Notes under the pieces: generated by a model
The model's database searches: none
What the model saw: only the letters and a program-made list of their open reading frames with translations
What the model was told of the DNA's origin: nothing
Origin: Novosphingobium sp.
GTDB lineage: Bacteria > Pseudomonadota > Alphaproteobacteria > Sphingomonadales > Sphingomonadaceae
Reading direction: 5' to 3'
NCBI GenBank assembly: GCA_017744735.1
Contig: JAGIAR010000006.1
Span: 121,749 to 185,748 of the forward strand
DNA length: 64,000 bases
Translations under genes and position numbers: made by a program
Shown: positions 42,293 through 50,625 of the stretch, piece by piece
Layout: each line of letters opens with the position of its first letter
Position numbering within the stretch: the stretch's first letter is position 1

Positions 42293-43609
42293 TCACGCAA
42301 GATATTCGGAAAGGTCGATGCTATCGGCGCCGGGCACGTGCTTGCGTGCGAATTCGGCTTCGCGGCCCCACGGCATGGTGGCGTCGATCGCCAGCCGGCC
42401 CCAGTGGTCCTTCATCGGATCGCGGTAGAAGCCGGGAATGTCGTTGAGGATCATCGCGCGCGTATCGGCGCGGCCGCGGGTCAGATAGGCCCACATCACA
42501 TCCTCGAGATTGTAGATGTCGACATCCTCGTCGACCACGATCACGACCTTGTTGTAGTCGAGATAGGATCCGAGCGCAGCGAGGATCACGTGCTTGCCGT
42601 GCCCTTCGTACTGCTTCCTGATCCGCACGATGGTGATCATCACGTTCGGGCGGCAGCTCACATCCAGCACGCCCGGCACGGTGTTCCTGAGATGGCGATA
42701 GACCCGCGCGGCGGTGACCGCCTCGAGCGGGCGGAGATCGTCGGTCGAGCCGCACACGAGCGCGTTGAACACCGCGCCCGGACGGTGGGTGACCGCGGTC
42801 ACCTCGAACACATGGTTGTCGCCGACTTCGACGTAATTGCCCATGAATTCGCCGAACGGGCCCTCGGGCCGCTTCACATTGGGCAGGAACCGGCCCTCGA
42901 CCACGATCGAGGCGTCGACCGGCACCTCGAGATCGATCGAATGGCAGCGCCGCATCTCCAGCGGACGCCCGGCGATCCGCCCGGCAAGATCGATCTCGCT
43001 GTCGTCGATCGGCAGCGAGGCGCAGGCGGCGAGGAACAGCGCCGGGCTCGCCCCGAGGATCAGCGCGGCCTCGAGCGGCTCGCCGCGCGCCTCGGCCCGC
43101 GCCTGGTAGGAGGCGAGATCGTGCGTCGAGCCAAGCCGCACGCGCAGTTCCCCGTCGCTGACATACATTGAACGGTGGAACGAAAGGTTCGGCGTGCCGG
43201 TGTCCGGATCCTTCGCGAGATAAATCGCCGAGGTGAAATAGGGCGCGCCGTCGCGGGCGTGATAGGTGATCTGCGGCAGATCGCCGAGTGTGCATTCGAC
43301 ATGCGGCTCGCAAGCGGCTGCCGGAGCGAAGGGCGCCGGATTGCTCTGGCGGCCTTCGGTCAGTTCAAGCCAGCGTTCTGCGAAGCTCCGCTCGCCCGCA
43401 CCGATCATCGCGCACAGGCGCCGGTGGCTGCCATAGACATTCGCGACGACCGGAAACTTCGTGCCGCCAACCTTGCGGAACAGCACCGCATCCTCGCTCT
43501 GCTTCTGCAGCGCCACCGCTACCGCGGCCAGTTCGAACCTGGGATCGACCTCGCGCTCGACCAGTGCCAATTCGCCACGGCTTTCCAGATATTCGACGAG
43601 TTCGTCCAC
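42293..43609 (-). CDS. UbiD-family prenyl-FMN decarboxylase
   Basis: A 438-residue (de)carboxylase of the UbiD family. Conserved parts are the early FHRSMYV near residue 149, EGPFGEFMGNYVEVGDNHVF near 246-266 carrying an active-site Glu, and a late acidic VDEDVDIYNLEDVMWA near 356. Such enzymes decarboxylate aromatic or alpha,beta-unsaturated acids reversibly. UbiX, which makes the cofactor, is encoded 4.3 kb away. It starts the operon with the aldehyde dehydrogenase and RidA genes. A hydroxy- or aminobenzoate substrate is plausible next to the tryptophan operon. Confidence 0.88.
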   Translation of the reverse strand: MDELVEYLESRGELALVEREVDPRFELAAVAVALQKQSEDAVLFRKVGGTKFPVVANVYGSHRRLCAMIGAGERSFAERWLELTEGRQSNPAPFAPAAACEPHVECTLGDLPQITYHARDGAPYFTSAIYLAKDPDTGTPNLSFHRSMYVSDGELRVRLGSTHDLASYQARAEARGEPLEAALILGASPALFLAACASLPIDDSEIDLAGRIAGRPLEMRRCHSIDLEVPVDASIVVEGRFLPNVKRPEGPFGEFMGNYVEVGDNHVFEVTAVTHRPGAVFNALVCGSTDDLRPLEAVTAARVYRHLRNTVPGVLDVSCRPNVMITIVRIRKQYEGHGKHVILAALGSYLDYNKVVIVVDEDVDIYNLEDVMWAYLTRGRADTRAMILNDIPGFYRDPMKDHWGRLAIDATMPWGREAEFARKHVPGADSIDLSEYLA

Positions 43610-43680
43610 TATTACAACGTCCTACGCGGGAGATTACAGGCGAGGCGCGCCCCGCATTTCCCTGCCGTAGAGCAGCACGC

Positions 43681-43710
43681 TTGGCGCCCGCCAGTGCGGC
43701 GGGCGCCCAA
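43681..43710. terminator. Strong GC hairpin after alanine dehydrogenase gene
   Basis: The arms TTGGCGCCCGCC and GGCGGGCGCCCAA around a five-base loop (AGTGC) form an almost perfect stem with one bulge. It lies about 100 bases past the ald stop and 70 bases before the ubiD start on the same strand. No T run follows on the minus strand beyond a short TTT region, so it may be a terminator or an attenuating element. Confidence 0.5.
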
Positions 43711-43735
43711 ATTCCGAAACAGCAAAAATGGCTTC

Positions 43736-43775
43736 CGCAAACCAAACTCGGCGCAAACCAAACTCGGCGCAAACC
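43736..43775. repeat. Tandem repeat of a 16-base unit
   Basis: The unit CGCAAACCAAACTCGG occurs twice back to back (43736-43751 and 43752-43767), with a degenerate third start (CGCAAACCGAGGG). It lies in the 193-base gap between ald and ubiD, next to the hairpin. Multiples of 16 bases are not a coding repeat; no function is evident. Confidence 0.8.
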
Positions 43776-43802
43776 GAGGGCGGCGGAAGCCACGCCTTGC
43801 GA

Positions 43803-44897
43803 TCAGGCCGCGAGTTGCGGCAGCGACGCGGCTGCGGCCGGATGGACGATCCTGCCCCCGGCCACATTGAGCCCTGCGGCAAGCCCCGGATCCGCCGCCA
43901 TCGCGCGCTCGGCGCCCAATGCCGCAAGCTTCAGCACGTAGGGCGCGGTGGCCGCGCCGAGTGCATAGGTCGAGGTTAGCGGCGCCGCGCCAGGCATATT
44001 GGCAACGCAGTAATGGATCACCCCGTCGACCACATAGGCAGGCTCGTCATGCGTGGTCGGGCGCGAGGTTTCGAAGCATCCGCCCTGGTCGATCGCGACA
44101 TCGACCAGAACCGCGCCGGGCTTCATCTGCGCAAGATGCTCGCGCCGCACCAGCCACGGCGCCTTGGCGCCGGGGATCAGCACCGCGCCGATCACCAGAT
44201 CGGCTTCCACCACCGCTTCGAGCACCGCATCGGGGGTCGAGAACACGGTCCGCACCGCGCCCTGAAACTGGTCGTCGAGTTCCTCCAGCCGCGCGGCCGA
44301 TATGTCGAACAGGCTCACCTCGGCGCGATGGCCGAGCGCCATCTGCGCTGCGTGCTTGCCGGCCACGCCGCCGCCGAGCACGACCACCTTGGCCGGGGCG
44401 ACGCCGGGCACGCCGCCCAGCAGCAGCCCGCGCCCGCCGGCCGGGCGCAGCAGATGCGCGGCGCCGACATCGACCGCCATCCGCCCGGCGACCTGGCTCA
44501 TAGGCGCGAGCAGCGGCAGGCGCCCGCGCGCATCGGTGACGGTCTCATAGGCGATGCAGGTCGCGCCCGAAGCCATCAGCCCGGCCGCCTGGTCGGGATC
44601 GGCCGCGAGATGGAGATAGGTGAACAGCAGATGGTCGGGGCGCAGCAGCGCGATCTCGCTCGCTTGCGGTTCCTTGACCTTCACGATCATCCCGGCAGCA
44701 GCGAACACCGCGGCGGCATCGGGCAGGACCGTCGCGCCCACCGCTTTATAGGCGTCGTCGCCCAACCCCACCCCGGCCCCCGCGCCCGTCTCTACGAAGA
44801 CCTCGTGTCCTTCCGCGACAAGCTGGGCGGCGACACCCGGCGTGACCGCCACCCGGAACTCAAGGGCCTTGATCTCTTTCGGAACTCCAACGCGCAT
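43803..44897 (-). CDS. ald: Alanine dehydrogenase
   Basis: A 364-residue NAD-dependent enzyme converting L-alanine to pyruvate and ammonia. Matches are MRVGVPKEIKALEFRVAVTP at the start, the active-site Lys in IVKVKEPQ near 72, His in FTYLHLAAD near 94, and the NAD fold VVVLGGGVAGKHAAQMA near 170. The start at 44897 has GGAGG 5 bases before it. It is divergent from an Lrp regulator with a palindrome between. Kynureninase in the nearby operon releases alanine, which explains the location. Confidence 0.92.
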   Translation of the reverse strand: MRVGVPKEIKALEFRVAVTPGVAAQLVAEGHEVFVETGAGAGVGLGDDAYKAVGATVLPDAAAVFAAAGMIVKVKEPQASEIALLRPDHLLFTYLHLAADPDQAAGLMASGATCIAYETVTDARGRLPLLAPMSQVAGRMAVDVGAAHLLRPAGGRGLLLGGVPGVAPAKVVVLGGGVAGKHAAQMALGHRAEVSLFDISAARLEELDDQFQGAVRTVFSTPDAVLEAVVEADLVIGAVLIPGAKAPWLVRREHLAQMKPGAVLVDVAIDQGGCFETSRPTTHDEPAYVVDGVIHYCVANMPGAAPLTSTYALGAATAPYVLKLAALGAERAMAADPGLAAGLNVAGGRIVHPAAAASLPQLAA

Positions 44898-44970
44898 ATC
44901 GTCCTCCATCGCATAGTGGTTCAGCCTAGCGCGACGCGAATGGCAGTTTCCGGCTTTCTCGATCGTTCTA

Positions 44971-44995
44971 TATTCAGCATTGCACGAATCGTGCA
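44971..44995. promoter_or_regulatory. Lrp-type operator region between ald and lrp
   Basis: Two marks overlap here. TGCACGAATCGTGCA (44981-44995) is a perfect 15-base palindrome with a single central base, and TATTCAGCATTGCA (44971-44984) recurs in inverted orientation at 45530-45543 before the tryptophan dioxygenase gene. It lies between the divergent ald (start 44897) and lrp (start 45014) genes, so it is well placed for Lrp control of all three promoters. Confidence 0.65.
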
Positions 44996-45013
44996 CGCTC
45001 GGGTGAAATTCGC

Positions 45014-45496
45014 ATGAAATCCTCCAAGGCCTACGACAGTTTCGACTTCAGCCTGCTGCGCGCGCTTCAGCGCCACGGCCGCGCGACCAATGCCGAACTG
45101 TCGCAATCCGCAAACCTCTCCGAATCCTCCTGCCTGCGCCGGGTCCGGCAGCTGGAAGCGGACGGGGTGATCCAGCGTTATGCGGCGATCATAGCCCCGG
45201 ACCGGATCGGATTCCGCCTCAACGCCTTCGTGACGATCACGCTGGTCTCGCAATCGGAGGCCGCTTTGAAAGAGTTCGAACGCGAAGTCGCGCGGATCGA
45301 CGAAGTGATGGAATGCTTCCTGATGACCGGATCCGCGGACTATTTGATCCACCTTGTCGCCCGCGATGTGGATGATCTCGAACGCCTTCATGCAATCCGC
45401 CTGACCCGGCTGCCGAATGTCGCGCGGGTCACATCCAGCATTGCGATGCGCGAAGTCGTCCGCCGCACCGACCTTCCGGTTCATGAAATCGACTGA
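45014..45496 (+). CDS. Lrp/AsnC-family regulator (ald/tryptophan operon)
   Basis: A 160-residue regulator with an N-terminal HTH (FDFSLLRALQRHGRATNAEL, then LSESSCLRRVRQLEADGVI) and a C-terminal RAM ligand-binding domain (MTGSADYLIHLVARDVDDLE near 113). It is divergent from ald and 157 bases upstream of the tryptophan dioxygenase gene. The shared 14-base motif on both sides suggests it controls both units, with alanine, kynurenine or an aromatic amino acid as ligand. Confidence 0.9.
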   Translation: MKSSKAYDSFDFSLLRALQRHGRATNAELSQSANLSESSCLRRVRQLEADGVIQRYAAIIAPDRIGFRLNAFVTITLVSQSEAALKEFEREVARIDEVMECFLMTGSADYLIHLVARDVDDLERLHAIRLTRLPNVARVTSSIAMREVVRRTDLPVHEID

Positions 45497-45529
45497 GGGA
45501 CAGAATTTTCGTTTTAGGAACGTAAATTT

Positions 45530-45543
45530 TGCAATGCTGAATA
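45530..45543. promoter_or_regulatory. Inverted copy of the ald/lrp motif upstream of tryptophan dioxygenase
   Basis: TGCAATGCTGAATA is the exact reverse complement of 44971-44984. A 14-base exact match twice within 570 bases, each time in a promoter gap of a functionally linked gene, is unlikely by chance. It lies 111 bases before the tryptophan dioxygenase start. Confidence 0.6.
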
Positions 45544-45653
45544 GTGTCGCCCGTTGACGGCATGATGACCTTGCCATCCCCCAGGCCTTCGGCGACTGGT
45601 TCTTCGCCGGAACACTTCCCCGCCCATCGGTGCGCAGGGAGCAGGAGCATGGC

Positions 45654-46556
45654 GTGACGATCAGGAAATTCATCGAAGACGGAGTCGAGAGCTTCGAGGC
45701 ACAGATCGACGGCGAGGCGATCCAGTGGGACAAGGGCCTGACCTATGCCCGCCATCTGCAGACCGGGCAGCTGCTCTCGGCGCAGGTCCCGGTATCCGAC
45801 AAGCCCGACGAGATGCTGTTCATCATCATGCACCAGACGATGGAGCTGTGGCTCAAGCTGGTGTTGCACGAAGCCAAGCTGGCGATCGCGGCCGTGCGCG
45901 CGGACGATTTCGACGCGGCGTTCAAGACGCTCGACCGGATCGCGACCATCCAGCGCCACATGATCCATTCCTGGGAAGTGCTCGCGACGCTGACCCCGCA
46001 CGATTTCCTGACCTTCCGCGGGTTCCTGCGCAAGGCCTCGGGGTTCCAGTCGTGGCAGTACCGCGAGCTCGAATTCCTGCTCGGCAACAAGCGCTCAGAC
46101 CTCGCTATCGTTCACAGCCAGGAACCGGAAACCTACGCCCATTTGATGGCCGCGCTGGCCGAGCCCTCGCTCTACGACGAGGTGCTGCGGCTGCTCGCGC
46201 GGAAGGGCTTTACGATCCCCGCCGATCACCTCGAACGCGACTGGACGCAGCCTTACGAGCCAAGCGATACGGTCGAGGACGCATGGCTGAAGATCTATGC
46301 CAATCCCGCAGCCAACTGGCAGCTCTACACGCTGGGCGAGAAGATCACCGCGCTGGAATACTATTTCCAGGAATGGCGCTTCAAGCACATGAAGACCGTC
46401 TCGCGCGTGATCGGGCACAAGCCCGGCACCGGCGGCTCGTCCGGCGTGAACTATCTCCAGAAGGCATTGAGCCTCAACTTCTTCCCCGAACTGTGGTCGA
46501 TGCGGACCCGCCTGAGCGCGCCGCGCGAAGGCGGCACGTATGCGGACGGCGCCTGA
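45654..46556 (+). CDS. kynA: Tryptophan 2,3-dioxygenase
   Basis: A 300-residue heme enzyme opening the indole ring of tryptophan to N-formylkynurenine. Diagnostic parts are LLSAQVPVSDKPDEMLFIIM near 40, HQTMELWLKLVLHEAKLA, and FKHMKTVSRVIGHKPGTGGS near 244 with the substrate-binding TGGSSG loop. The GTG start at 45654 has GGAG six bases before it; a GTG at 45630 would add eight residues. It is the first gene of a nine-gene plus-strand operon and is followed by kynB after 1 base. Confidence 0.94.
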   Translation: MTIRKFIEDGVESFEAQIDGEAIQWDKGLTYARHLQTGQLLSAQVPVSDKPDEMLFIIMHQTMELWLKLVLHEAKLAIAAVRADDFDAAFKTLDRIATIQRHMIHSWEVLATLTPHDFLTFRGFLRKASGFQSWQYRELEFLLGNKRSDLAIVHSQEPETYAHLMAALAEPSLYDEVLRLLARKGFTIPADHLERDWTQPYEPSDTVEDAWLKIYANPAANWQLYTLGEKITALEYYFQEWRFKHMKTVSRVIGHKPGTGGSSGVNYLQKALSLNFFPELWSMRTRLSAPREGGTYADGA

Positions 46557-46557
46557 G

Positions 46558-47190
46558 ATGGGCCGGATCCACGATATTTCGCAAACCCTGCGCCCGGCCC
46601 TGCCGGTCTGGCCGGGCGAACCGCCTTTCGCGCTTGAGCGGCTTGCCCAGATCGGGCCGGACTGCCCGGTCAACGTCTCGGCGATGAGCGCACCGCTGCA
46701 CGCCGGAAGCCATGCGGATTCCCCGTTCCATTACGCGAACGACGGCACGGCCAGCGGCGAGTGCGATCTCGACCCCTATATCGGCCGCTGCGTGGTGATC
46801 GACGTCACCCATGCCGCCGGCAGCGTGACCCCCGCCGACTTCGCTCCCGACGCGATCGCCGGCGCCGAGCGGGTGATCCTTCGCACCTACGCGAGCTTCC
46901 CCGCCGACGCCTGGGACAGCGCGTTCACCGCGATCGCGCCCGAAACGATCGCGCTGCTTGCCCGGGCCGGCGTGCGGCTGATCGGCACCGATGCCCCTTC
47001 GCTCGACCCGCAGGAATCGAAGACGCTCGATGCACATCACCAGGTGCTCGCGGCCGACATGCGGATTCTCGAAGGACTGGTGCTCGAGGGCGTGGCGCCG
47101 GGAATCTACGAATTGATCGCGCTGCCGCTGAAGATCGCGGGCGCGGATGCCAGCCCGGTGCGGGCGATCTTGCGGGAGTTTGACAGGTGA
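46558..47190 (+). CDS. kynB: Kynurenine formamidase (cyclase-type)
   Basis: A 210-residue metal-dependent hydrolase that removes formate from N-formylkynurenine. The metal site is in LHAGSHADSPFHY near residues 51-63 (HxxxDxxxH), and GVRLIGTDAPSLDP near 140 is typical of KynB. Start ATG at 46558, one base after the dioxygenase stop. Its end overlaps kynU by 4 bases. The order kynA-kynB-kynU is the common anthranilate-route arrangement. Confidence 0.93.
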   Translation: MGRIHDISQTLRPALPVWPGEPPFALERLAQIGPDCPVNVSAMSAPLHAGSHADSPFHYANDGTASGECDLDPYIGRCVVIDVTHAAGSVTPADFAPDAIAGAERVILRTYASFPADAWDSAFTAIAPETIALLARAGVRLIGTDAPSLDPQESKTLDAHHQVLAADMRILEGLVLEGVAPGIYELIALPLKIAGADASPVRAILREFDR

Positions 47191-48428
47191 GCGGCGTGAA
47201 TTCGACCCGGGCCAATGCGCTCGATGCGACCGATCCGCTGGCGGGTTTCCGTGACCGCTTCCAGCTGCGGGAAGGACTGATCTATCTCGACGGCAATTCG
47301 CTGGGCGTGATGCCGAAGCGCGCAGCCGAGCGGATGGTCGAGGCGGTGACCGCCGAATGGGCCGAAGGGCTGATCACTTCGTGGCTGGGGGCCGATTGGG
47401 TCAACGCGCCGCGCCGCGTCGGCGACAAGATCGCGGGCCTGCTCGGCGCCGAGCCGGGCGAAGTGATCGCGGCGGACTCGACCTCGGTGAACATTTTCAA
47501 GGCGCTCACCGCCGCACTGTCGCTCAATCCCGGCCGCGGGACGATCCTGACCGAGACGACCAACTTCCCGACCGATCACTACATGATGCAGGGCGTCGCG
47601 GGCTTTTCCGGCGGCACGGTCAGGGCCAAAGGCGTCGAGCCCGAAGCGTTGGTCGATGCGATCGACGATGACGTCGCGGTCGTGCTGCTGACGCAGGTCC
47701 ATTACAAGTCGGGCCTGATCCGCGACATGGCCGCAGTGACCGCGCAGGCGCAGGCGAAAGGCGCGCTGGTGGTGTGGGACCTGAGCCATTCGGCCGGTGC
47801 AATCCCGGTCGACCTCAACGGCGCAAACGCCGATTTCGCGGTCGGCTGCGGCTACAAGTTCCTCAACGGCGGCCCCGGCGCGCCGGCGTTCCTTTTCGCC
47901 GCCCGGCGCCACCACGCGGCGGCGCGCCCGGTGCTGTCGGGCTGGTTCGGCCATGCCGCGCCCTTCGCTTTCGAGGAAGGCTATCGCGCCGCACCCGGCA
48001 TCGAGCGGTTCCTCTGCGGCACCCCGCCGGTGCTCGGCCTGACGGCGCTCGAATGCGGGGTCGCTATCATGGCCGAGGCCGACATGGCGCAACTGCGCGA
48101 AAAGTCGGTGGCCTTGAGCGAGCTGTTCATCGCCGAGATGGACGAGCGCTGCAGCGATCTGGGTTTCGTCCTGATCAGCCCGCGCGATCCCGCGCTGCGC
48201 GGCAGCCAGGTCTCCTACACCCATCCCGAAGGCTATGCGATCGTGCAGGCGCTCAAGGACCGCGACGTGACCGGCGATTTCCGCGCGCCCGACGTGCTGC
48301 GCTTCGGCCTGACTCCGCTCTACCTGCGCTATCGCGACGTGATCGACGCGGTCGCCGCGATCCACGAGGTCGTGACCAGCGGCGACTGGGACAAGCCCGA
48401 ATACCGCCAGCGCGCGGCAGTCACCTGA
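47187..48428 (+). CDS. kynU: Kynureninase
   Basis: A 413-residue PLP enzyme cleaving kynurenine to anthranilate and L-alanine. YLDGNSLGVMPK near residue 32, WDLSHSAGAIPVDL near 197 (PLP-binding Asp), and the Schiff-base Lys in GCGYKFLNGGPGAPAF near 223 are all present. GTG start with GGGAG upstream. A hydroxylated kynurenine would also fit the pocket as known for the family. The released alanine would be used by Ald (43803-44897). Confidence 0.94.
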   Translation: MSGVNSTRANALDATDPLAGFRDRFQLREGLIYLDGNSLGVMPKRAAERMVEAVTAEWAEGLITSWLGADWVNAPRRVGDKIAGLLGAEPGEVIAADSTSVNIFKALTAALSLNPGRGTILTETTNFPTDHYMMQGVAGFSGGTVRAKGVEPEALVDAIDDDVAVVLLTQVHYKSGLIRDMAAVTAQAQAKGALVVWDLSHSAGAIPVDLNGANADFAVGCGYKFLNGGPGAPAFLFAARRHHAAARPVLSGWFGHAAPFAFEEGYRAAPGIERFLCGTPPVLGLTALECGVAIMAEADMAQLREKSVALSELFIAEMDERCSDLGFVLISPRDPALRGSQVSYTHPEGYAIVQALKDRDVTGDFRAPDVLRFGLTPLYLRYRDVIDAVAAIHEVVTSGDWDKPEYRQRAAVT

Positions 48429-48456
48429 AGCCCCAAGAGCAAGGAAAAGAGCGCCG

Positions 48457-49467
48457 ATGCTGAGCCTGCCCAAATCGAAGGTCGCCGCCGTCCAGGCCGC
48501 GCCGGTGTTTCTCGACAGCGCCGCGACGGTCGACAAGGCCTGCGCGCTGATCGCCGAAGCGGCCGGCAACGGCGCGCAGCTGGTCGCCTTCCCCGAAGTG
48601 TTCATCTCCGCCTATCCCTACTGGAGCTGGCTGATGAACCCGATCGAGGGCAGCGCCTGGTTCGAACGGCTGGTCAAGTCGGCGATCGAGGTCCCCGGCC
48701 CCGAGATCGCGCGGATCTGCGAGGCAGCGCGCGAATATGCCTGTACCGTCGTGATCGGCTGCAACGAGCGAGAAAGCCGCCGGCTGGGCACGCTCTACAA
48801 CACCAACGTCATCATCTCCTCGTCGGGCGAGATTATCGGTAAGCACCGCAAGCTGGTGCCGACCTGGGCCGAGAAGCTGAGCTGGGCCGGCGGCGACGGT
48901 TCGTCGCTCAAGGTCCACGACACCGAGGTCGGGCCGCTCGGCACGCTGGCCTGCGGCGAAAACACCAACACCCTCGCCCGCTTCGCCCTGCTGTCGCAGG
49001 GCGAGCTGGTCCATGTCGCGAACTACATCGCGCTGCCGGTCGCGCCCGAGGATTACGACATGGCCGAAGCGATCCGGCTGCGCGCCTCTGCGCATTCCTT
49101 CGAAGGCAAACTGTTCACCGTGGTCGCCTGTTCGACCATCTCGAACGAGATCGTCGAACTGATGAGCGCGCAGCATCCGGAAGCGCGCCGCCTGCTCGAA
49201 CGGCGCAGCTCGGCCTTCTCGGGCGTGATCGGGCCCGACGGGCGCGTGATCGGCGAGCCGCTGATCGACGAGGAAGGCATCGTCTATGCCGAGATCGACC
49301 TAAACGCCTGCATCCAGCCCAAGCAGATGCACGACATCATCGGCGGCTATAACCGCTTCGACATCTTCGACCTCAGGGTCAACCGCAAGCCGCTGGCGTC
49401 GGCCGAATTCCTCGAAGACACCGCACCCGCCGATCCAGATATCCTGCTGACAGGAGAAGCCGCATGA
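48457..49467 (+). CDS. Nitrilase-superfamily C-N hydrolase
   Basis: A 336-residue carbon-nitrogen hydrolase with the full triad: Glu in AFPEVFISAYPYWSW near 47, Lys in GKHRKLVPTWAEK near 131, and Cys in TLACGENTNTLARF near 166. Wording and length are like true nitrilases of the aryl or aliphatic type. It lies between kynU and the ring-cleaving cupin and overlaps the latter by 4 bases, so it belongs to the pathway. No nitrile is expected in tryptophan breakdown by this route, so an amide such as maleamate is a possible substrate. That is inference; indole-acetonitrile is another option. Confidence 0.88.
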   Translation: MLSLPKSKVAAVQAAPVFLDSAATVDKACALIAEAAGNGAQLVAFPEVFISAYPYWSWLMNPIEGSAWFERLVKSAIEVPGPEIARICEAAREYACTVVIGCNERESRRLGTLYNTNVIISSSGEIIGKHRKLVPTWAEKLSWAGGDGSSLKVHDTEVGPLGTLACGENTNTLARFALLSQGELVHVANYIALPVAPEDYDMAEAIRLRASAHSFEGKLFTVVACSTISNEIVELMSAQHPEARRLLERRSSAFSGVIGPDGRVIGEPLIDEEGIVYAEIDLNACIQPKQMHDIIGGYNRFDIFDLRVNRKPLASAEFLEDTAPADPDILLTGEAA

Positions 49468-50600
49468 GCGATACCGCCATCAATCCCGATCCCCGCGACG
49501 CCCAGCTCGGCCGTTCGCGCGTGGTCGACAATCCGGAGCTCGAGGCCTTCTACGGCGAATTGGGCCAGCACAATGCCGCGGCCTTCTGGAAGCGCGCCAA
49601 TGCGATCGAGCCGTGGGAGCCCGAGAGCCGCTATTCGCCGACCGTGTGGCGGTACGACGAGATGCGCGATCTGTGCCTGCGCGCGATCGACCTCGTCCGC
49701 CCGGAAGACGCCGGTCGGCGCGTGGTGGTGCTGCTCAACGACAGCGAAGCGGGCCGCGCGAACAGCGCGGTGTGCGGCTGGCTGTTCAGTGGGCTGCAGG
49801 CAATGAAGGCGGGCGAGATCACCCCGGCGCACAACCACACCGCCTCCGCCCAGCGCTTCATCATGGAAGGCGCCGGCGCCTATACGGTGGTCGACGGGCA
49901 CGAGATCGAGCTTGGCGGCAACGACTATGTCCTCACCCCCAACGGCTGCTGGCACGATCACGGGGTCAGCGTCTCGGGCAAGACCTGCATCTGGCAGGAC
50001 GGGCTCGACATCCCGTTGATGAACTCGCTCGAGACCAATTTCTACGCGGTCTATCCCGAGCCGACCCAGACGCGCGCCTTCCCCGCGAACGATTTGCCGC
50101 TGAGCTACGGCAGCGTCGCGATGAAGCCCGAAGGCATTCCGGCCTGGGACAAGCCCTATTCGCCGGTGATGGTCTATCGCTGGGAAGCCACCCGCGACGC
50201 GCTCTGGAACCTCGCCAAGGTCAGCGACGGATCGCCGTTCGACGGGCACATCATGCGCTATTCCAACCCGCTGACCGGCGGCTGGGCGCTGCAGACGATG
50301 GGCGCCCACATGCAGATGCTGAAACCCGGGCTGCACACCAAGGCGCATCGCCATACCGGCAACGTAGTCTACAATGTCGCCGAGGGCGAAGGCTATTCGG
50401 TCATCGGCGGCAAGCGGATCGACTGGAAGCAGCACGACATCTTCTGCGTGCCGGCATGGATGTGGCACGAACACGTCAACACCGGCAGCGGCGAGGCCTT
50501 CCTGTTCTCGTTTAACGACTTCCCGGTGATGGAAGCATTGGGCGTGAAAATCGAGCAAGCGCTCGACACCAACAGCGGCCACCAGCCCGCCGCCCTCTGA
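49464..50600 (+). CDS. Gentisate 1,2-dioxygenase-like cupin ring-cleavage enzyme
   Basis: A 378-residue bicupin. Iron ligands are seen in the first cupin: AHNHTASAQRFIMEG near 122-136 and NGCWHDHGVSV near 161. The second cupin (KPGLHTKAHRHTGNVVYNVA near 292) also keeps His residues. The family cleaves gentisate, salicylate, 1-hydroxy-2-naphthoate or 5-aminosalicylate between C1 and C2. Its place after kynA-B-U suggests an aminobenzoate, for example 5-hydroxyanthranilate, as substrate. It starts in an overlap with the nitrilase gene. Confidence 0.88.
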   Translation: MSDTAINPDPRDAQLGRSRVVDNPELEAFYGELGQHNAAAFWKRANAIEPWEPESRYSPTVWRYDEMRDLCLRAIDLVRPEDAGRRVVVLLNDSEAGRANSAVCGWLFSGLQAMKAGEITPAHNHTASAQRFIMEGAGAYTVVDGHEIELGGNDYVLTPNGCWHDHGVSVSGKTCIWQDGLDIPLMNSLETNFYAVYPEPTQTRAFPANDLPLSYGSVAMKPEGIPAWDKPYSPVMVYRWEATRDALWNLAKVSDGSPFDGHIMRYSNPLTGGWALQTMGAHMQMLKPGLHTKAHRHTGNVVYNVAEGEGYSVIGGKRIDWKQHDIFCVPAWMWHEHVNTGSGEAFLFSFNDFPVMEALGVKIEQALDTNSGHQPAAL

Positions 50601-50625
50601 CCCAAGCAACACGGACACCCAGAAA

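Noticed and set aside
49464..50600. Call of the cupin as a proven gentisate 1,2-dioxygenase
   Set aside because: The motifs fit the whole gentisate/salicylate/hydroxynaphthoate group, and the operon context points to an aminobenzoate; the narrow name is not supported.
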